Below, piece by piece: positions 25,601 to 30,186 of a stretch of DNA of 30,186 nucleotides. Location of the stretch: the NCBI GenBank assembly GCA_034687125.1, contig JAQGBZ010000574.1, forward strand, positions 1 to 30,186, in the 5' to 3' direction. Position numbers and translations under genes: made by a program. Origin of the DNA: Neelides folsomi. Lineage: Eukaryota; Arthropoda; Collembola; Neelipleona; Neelidae. How positions within the stretch are numbered: the stretch's first letter is position 1; every line of letters starts with the position of its first letter. The notes beneath the pieces are model-generated. The model saw only the letters and a list, made by a program, of their open reading frames with translations. It did no database searches and was not told the origin of the DNA.

Positions 25601-27499
25601 TTTACCTGACACAAGCAATTGCCATATTGAATTATTCAAATGGTTCCCTTTTGACATTTACGAAGATATGCCAAGACTTCTTAATTTAAACTATAACATC
25701 ATTACTTTTCGTCAATTGTATTATTTGGGAAAAAATGGAAATACAACTCAATTATTCTATACTTCAGGATACGCTAAATTTGTATATAGTGATAGAATCA
25801 ATTTTTACCATACAAAATTTAATACTTGTTTTAGAATTCATTCAATAAATCCGTGCTGGACGGACTTTTACAATTGGTTAGAAATTTCAAGGAGATTAAA
25901 ATTCAAGCCAAGTTATTATTTTATATTTGTCGATAAAATAAATTATTATATTAATTGCGATAAGTTACAACCAATATATCAAGGTTATGGTTTTGGATAT
26001 TTAAACCCTTTTGATAAAATAGATGTAAAAATATTTTTCCTTCTGAATACTTACAAACTAATAAGTATTTACTGTGACGAATGGAATAATAATAAATTTA
26101 TACCAATGGAATTACTAAACGATATGAATAAGTTAAATGATTTTTATAACTTATTTTTAAAAACTGTAAAGATATATCCAAGACTAGCGAGTCAATCCTC
26201 GTATTATCAGAATCTACTTTATAACCCTTATTGTTCCAAACCAAGATTTTATTCGTATTTGAAGTGTACGTCAGCAATTTTTTTATTCGTTTACTCTCTG
26301 AAATAACAAATTTAACAATACGTATCCCAAATTATAATTTTGATAATTTTAATGTTTATCCAGATCTGAATGACGTGTGGACTGAATTTGGTCAAAGTAT
26401 ACAACATTTATCAATTAAATACCATCTCATCTATTGTCATAAAAACAAAGAACTTGAATCCTATAATTGGCATATATTATCCGATGCATACGATTTACTA
26501 ACTTGGATTATTTTAATTTTATTGTTTGTTTCCATGATTATTGTTAATACAATAAAAACTAAGTTTGATAATGTAATTGAAGTAGTTAGCACAAATTGCT
26601 ATGATTTGATAAGGCTAATTCTTCGTACTGGAGGAATAAAAGATGAAAATTTTTCCAAATTAGTGTGTGTTTGGGCTTTCGGTTTGTTAATTTTTAGCTT
26701 TTTTTATGAAGCAATAATAACTTTAAATTTAACTGTTCCATTAATGCCCACAGAGGTGAACAACATAAGCGAGTTATTCGAGAGAGGTTATCGTCTATTG
26801 GATGTTCATCCATATGGAACTGCTACTATTGTTGAATCCCGAACAAATTATGGAAAATTTGTTTCTAAATCATGTAAATTGGTTAATTTTACAGATTGTT
26901 TTACCCCCTTTATAAAAATTTACAACATAAACGAAAATCAAGTGATCAATTCCTACATGGGATACTTAATATATAAAGCAAACCCTCCGCCAATGCTATT
27001 TGTAAAACCATTTGTAAGAATATATATACTATTCTCTAATAAGGTCTTCATTGTGCGAAAAATAAGAAAAAAATGTATTTTTTCAAATAAAATTACTTAT
27101 GACGCACCTTCTAGTTGGAAATTTTTTGGGCCTTATTCCAATCGGTTTTATTATATTTTTAATTCGCTATTTAATTCAGGAATTATTAAATTTATTTACA
27201 ATAATGAAAATGACGAAAATAGACTTAGAGTAGGTATGCGAAATGATTTACGAAGATCTAAAAGTAAATCTATTTTCAGTTCTAACGAAAAACAAATAAA
27301 AATGACAAACAATTTGGAATCGATAAGAGTTAAAATTTACGGAGAAATCAATAAAAGGGACGAAGAAAGACCTGTGAAATTGCAATCCCATGTCACATTT
27401 GCTTTTGAATTAATGATCTTTTTACAATTCTTTGGATTTATCTTTTTGATTTGTGAAATTTTGAAATTACATTTTAAACAGACCAAAGTTAAAAAATAA
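25521..27499 (+). pseudogene. Ionotropic receptor (divergent IR-like), single exon, one frameshift
   Basis: The first frame (25521 to at most 26306) starts with a short signal peptide (MFKIICFIIIIIDLSKSI) and gives the N-terminal part with scattered cysteines. The second frame, open from 26225 to 27499, gives the rest of lobe S1, M1 at about 26486-26560 (LLTWIILILLFVSMIIVNTI), the pore-region linker, M2 at 26661-26735 (LLIFSFFYEAIITLNLTVPL), lobe S2 (SELFERGYRLLDVHPYGTAT) and M3 at about 27393-27465 (FELMIFLQFFGFIFLICEIL). The T7 run near 26278-26284 is the likeliest slip site. Joined length would be about 655-660 residues. It may be a young pseudogene or a sequencing indel. The TAA stop at 27497-27499 sits inside AATAAA (27495-27500). 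The receptor type is clear from the layout; sequence motifs are weak, as in divergent IRs. Confidence 0.72.
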
Positions 27500-27505
27500 A
27501 ATAAA

Positions 27506-27982
27506 ATCATTTTAAATTTCATTAATAAAACAATCTAAAAACTTAATATATTGGAAGAAGTGACGTAAGGACGCTAACCATTTGCCTCGGAAATGGCATC
27601 AATAAAATAACTGATATTAAAATACAGACCGTTTTTTTAACTAAGGATATATGGAAATTGTGGAGTTACTATAAGAAGTTCTATTTAAACAGTTCCTTTA
27701 AATTGTTGTTTTCTTTAACAAATGTACGTATTTATTAGCTTCATTGTTTTGCTTTTCCATTTAAAAGTTATGTAAAGAATAGTTTTGAATTTTCCAATTT
27801 AGAATTCCTATCAAATATCCAGTTGTTATTTTGTATCTATTTATCTATTAACGATAAATTCAAATACCGGCTAACATTAGGTATTTCAACACACCATGGA
27901 TTCCCATTAATTTTCCTATCCCAAGACGAATTTTTCAATAATAAGTAATAATATCAATTTTTGTTAATTACATATTTTTCAA
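27506..27982. other. Non-coding stretch downstream of the second IR
   Basis: AT-rich, no gene seen. The duplicated block resumes at 27983. Confidence 0.35.
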
Positions 27983-28802
27983 GAAATGAGTTTTCCTTTG
28001 AAATTTAAAAAAAATTGTTGCGATAAATATTTTCAAACAATAAATATAAATATTATCATTGTCAATTTGAAGGTTCTAGTTCAATTACATAAATGTATCC
28101 GTTTATGTACAGATAGTAGTAATCAGACATCTGTAACACATCTTTTTTGAAATTGTTATAAATAACTGCTCATGGTCTAATGGTCTATAATTAAGTTTGT
28201 AGGTCAAGCCTATACTTGGAGTGCTTTTAATTCAACAGTAAATTATAGGTATTATACAAATTGTATTTGTGTTATGTAAACAAACATACATACTACTTAT
28301 GCATTATTACAAGTATGTATAGTGATGATTTTCTGAAAGGGGTGGAGTTAAATAAATACATTAAACTCAGATGTAATGTCATGTAAAATATTAACATTAA
28401 TTTAATTTCAAGTACTTTTTAGAACACGAAATAATTCAAATAATTAATTAATTTTAAAATCGATAGTACATATAATAAATAATTATCAATGTATAATCCT
28501 ACATATTATTGATAGCATATTACCATAATTGTATATGCAGTTGTGTAGGTTTTCTGCTCAATAAGTTTATATTTGCAAAATATAATTACTTACTATCTTA
28601 ATCTTCTAAGTTTTAATTTTAAATGGCTATTTTCTTAATCAAGAACATTTTAAAATTTATTTTGTCAATATGAGTAGTAATTTTTATTGAATTTAAAAAA
28701 TAAAAGATATAAATTTCGAATTTAATCCATAATCTTTAAATGTAAAAGCTGATTTATTTTTATTTAATTAAAGCTATTTAGTGGAGAATTTAATCAAGTA
28801 AA
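27983..28802. repeat. Duplicated block, copy B (IR upstream region)
   Basis: Direct copy of 24481-25520 at about 3.3-3.5 kb spacing. Parts 27983-28073 and 28300-28802 align with clear similarity. Between them copy A has different sequence, including the GC-richer insert. Confidence 0.75.
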
Positions 28803-28866
28803 ATGTTTAAAATAATATGCTTTATAATTATAATAGACCTCAAAATCAATCAAAATAAGTCCGATT
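28803..28866 (+). pseudogene. Truncated ionotropic receptor copy (first about 20 codons)
   Basis: ATGTTTAAAATAATATG and the following bases repeat the start of the IR at 25521, up to AAAATAAGTCCGATT. This copy lacks three bases in the hydrophobic run and two more in the CTTTCAAAA part, which shifts the frame. At 28867 similarity to the receptor stops abruptly and unrelated repeat sequence begins, so the gene copy is broken. Confidence 0.75.
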
Positions 28867-28934
28867 ATGTATGTGAAGTTAGCGCACCGCACTTTTTTCC
28901 CTATCCTAATATATGGGTTTTTCCATCTACCGGA

Positions 28935-29225
28935 AGTAGGGCTTCCTCACCGATTTCGTACATCCCACTTGGCAGTCATCTTAAGAAGAGTGTTCTGAAC
29001 AACATATTCAAATCCCAGCTCATAATACTCCGAGGAACGATCTTTGTTTTTGAAAACCCCGAACACTCCTATACCTAAAGAATTAGTATTTAGAAATTCG
29101 GGGTTTTCGGTCTTCTTCACCGCTTTGGAACATGGCGCTTGGCAGGCATCTTGGGTAAGCCATTCTAAACAACATATCCAAATACCATCTCAGAATTCTC
29201 TGAGGAAACATGTCATTGTTCTTGT
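28935..29225. repeat. Two diverged copies of a roughly 110-130-base unit
   Basis: Unit 1 (about 28940-29052) and unit 2 (about 29116-29225) share, in order, TTCACCGMTTTSKWACAT-like sequence, CTTGGCAGKCATCTT, TTCTRAACAACATAT and CTCMGAGGAAC/ACAT. Base composition is higher in GC than the flanks. They lie exactly at the breakpoint of the truncated IR copy. No protein family recognised in either strand. Confidence 0.6.
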
Positions 29226-29322
29226 GCTTTTGTATTATAAAATAAGTATGAGCTGCTTATTGGAAGAGGGAGGATTAGAGAATTAATTAATTTGTTTATT
29301 TTTAAAAATTTGCATGTAAAAT

Positions 29323-29558
29323 TGTATCGTCGTTTTCCCAAGTGAAAATGGGAAAATTTCAAAGTGAAAATGATGAGGTCAAAGGTCAAGTGAAAACGAG
29401 GGTTTTAAGAGAAAATAAGATTAGGTCTTTTTATCGAAGATCTTTTTTCGGAATGTTCAAATTTCACAAATTAGTTCAAAGAAAACTTTAAAACTTATTT
29501 CTATGGACAAAGTTATTTCAAATATTTTAATAATTAACAATCATAATTCGTCGTAACA
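29323..29558 (-). mobile_element. Candidate 3' LTR of the BEL/Pao element
   Basis: Just downstream of the pol stop (minus strand) a purine-rich CCGGAGAA precedes TGTTACGACG, which reads as polypurine tract and LTR start at 29558. A plausible LTR end is CGACGATACA, ending at 29323, giving about 236 bases with TG...CA ends. The partner LTR is outside the window, so the inner boundary is firmer than the outer one. Confidence 0.5.
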
Positions 29559-29590
29559 TTCTCCGGGGGGGCACAAAAGATGTAAAAAGG

Positions 29591-30186
29591 TCAGGGTAAT
29601 CTTGGTCGGTGGACGTCCAGAACACAAATCCTTGCCACTGGTCGGAGGTAGGTCCCGCTCTTGGTTTTCACTCTCACGGTTCTCACTTTGCCGTCCTGTC
29701 CGGGGTAAGTCTCCTCGATGATGCCTTTGGGCCATGAGTTGCGGGGCAGGTCCGGTCCCATGAGTAAGACGATGTCTCCCACTTCGACATCCTTCACCTC
29801 CCCGTGCCACTTTTGCCTTTTATTGAGTGCTGGAAGAAACTCCTTGGTCCAGCGCTGCCAAAAGAGGTCCGCCAAACGCTGACAATGCCGCCATCTCTTC
29901 TTATGACACATGTCACCATGGTCAAACGTTCCTGGCTGCTTCTCGCCATTTGAGGATCCCATCAGGAAGTGGTTTGGTGTGAGGGCTTCCAAGTCGTCAG
30001 GATCACTTGATACAAACGTGAGGGGATGTCCGTTTACTGTTCGCTCAGCCTCCACCAACAGCGTCCGAAGAATCTCTTCACTAGGAGCTTGTTCCCGCAG
30101 CGTCGCTGACAGGGCCACCTTCACCGACCTCACCATCCGCTCCCAGACGCCTCCCATGTGTGGAGCTGAAGGGGGATTAAATGTCC
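29591..30186 (-). CDS. BEL/Pao retrotransposon pol, C-terminal part (integrase end), truncated by the window edge
   Basis: The frame enters from the right edge with TFNPPSAPHMGGVWERMVRS, the conserved end of the integrase catalytic core in BEL/Pao elements. It continues through LTPNHFLMG and RWRHCQRLADLFWQRWTKEF to the C-terminal domain (DUF5641-like, VGDIVLLMGPDLPRNSWPKG) and ends RPRLP at 29591. The reading frame is undamaged over 198 codons. Base composition is far richer in GC than the surrounding DNA, in keeping with a recent element. Confidence 0.93.
   Translation of the reverse strand, partial: TFNPPSAPHMGGVWERMVRSVKVALSATLREQAPSEEILRTLLVEAERTVNGHPLTFVSSDPDDLEALTPNHFLMGSSNGEKQPGTFDHGDMCHKKRWRHCQRLADLFWQRWTKEFLPALNKRQKWHGEVKDVEVGDIVLLMGPDLPRNSWPKGIIEETYPGQDGKVRTVRVKTKSGTYLRPVARICVLDVHRPRLP

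Overview
This is a very AT-rich window of eukaryotic, almost certainly insect, nuclear DNA. Genes are split by short introns (about 50 to 300 bases, GT/AG). The families present are insect ones: lipocalin, low-complexity cuticular protein, divergent ionotropic receptors, Methuselah-like GPCR, CHK/EcKL kinase, secreted carboxylesterase, Tc1 and BEL/Pao elements. I cannot fix the order from sequence alone.

Left part (1-9.0 kb): the 5' end of a lipocalin (minus, running off the left edge), a relic of a C2H2 zinc-finger gene, a single-exon cuticular protein (minus), a possible 31-residue secreted peptide, a repeat block built on GACC subrepeats, and a long single-exon ionotropic receptor with one frameshift.

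Middle part (9.0-12.7 kb): a decayed coding stretch on the minus strand, then a large fold-back structure. Its arms of about 258 bases flank an inverted second copy of the GACC repeat. The right arm is split by a dead Tc1-like transposon whose TA target duplication can be checked against the intact left arm.

Gene-dense part (13.1-22.7 kb): three intact plus-strand multi-exon genes, each assembled exon by exon with frame kept: a Methuselah-like receptor (9 exons, 577 aa), an EcKL kinase (6 exons, 408 aa) and a carboxylesterase (13 exons, 578 aa). The kinase and esterase belong to families used in xenobiotic or hormone metabolism. Convergent to the esterase lies an intronless subtilisin-type (S8) protease pseudogene with all three catalytic motifs still visible but about seven disabling lesions. 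It is the best candidate here for a horizontally acquired gene.

Right part (24.5-30.2 kb): a second single-exon ionotropic receptor with a frameshift, whose upstream region and first codons are duplicated about 3.3 kb downstream as a truncated copy. The end of the window holds the 3' end of a BEL/Pao retrotransposon (minus), much richer in GC than its surroundings. Transposon debris, small hairpins and duplications occupy much of the non-coding DNA. No operons, CRISPR arrays or tRNA genes were seen.
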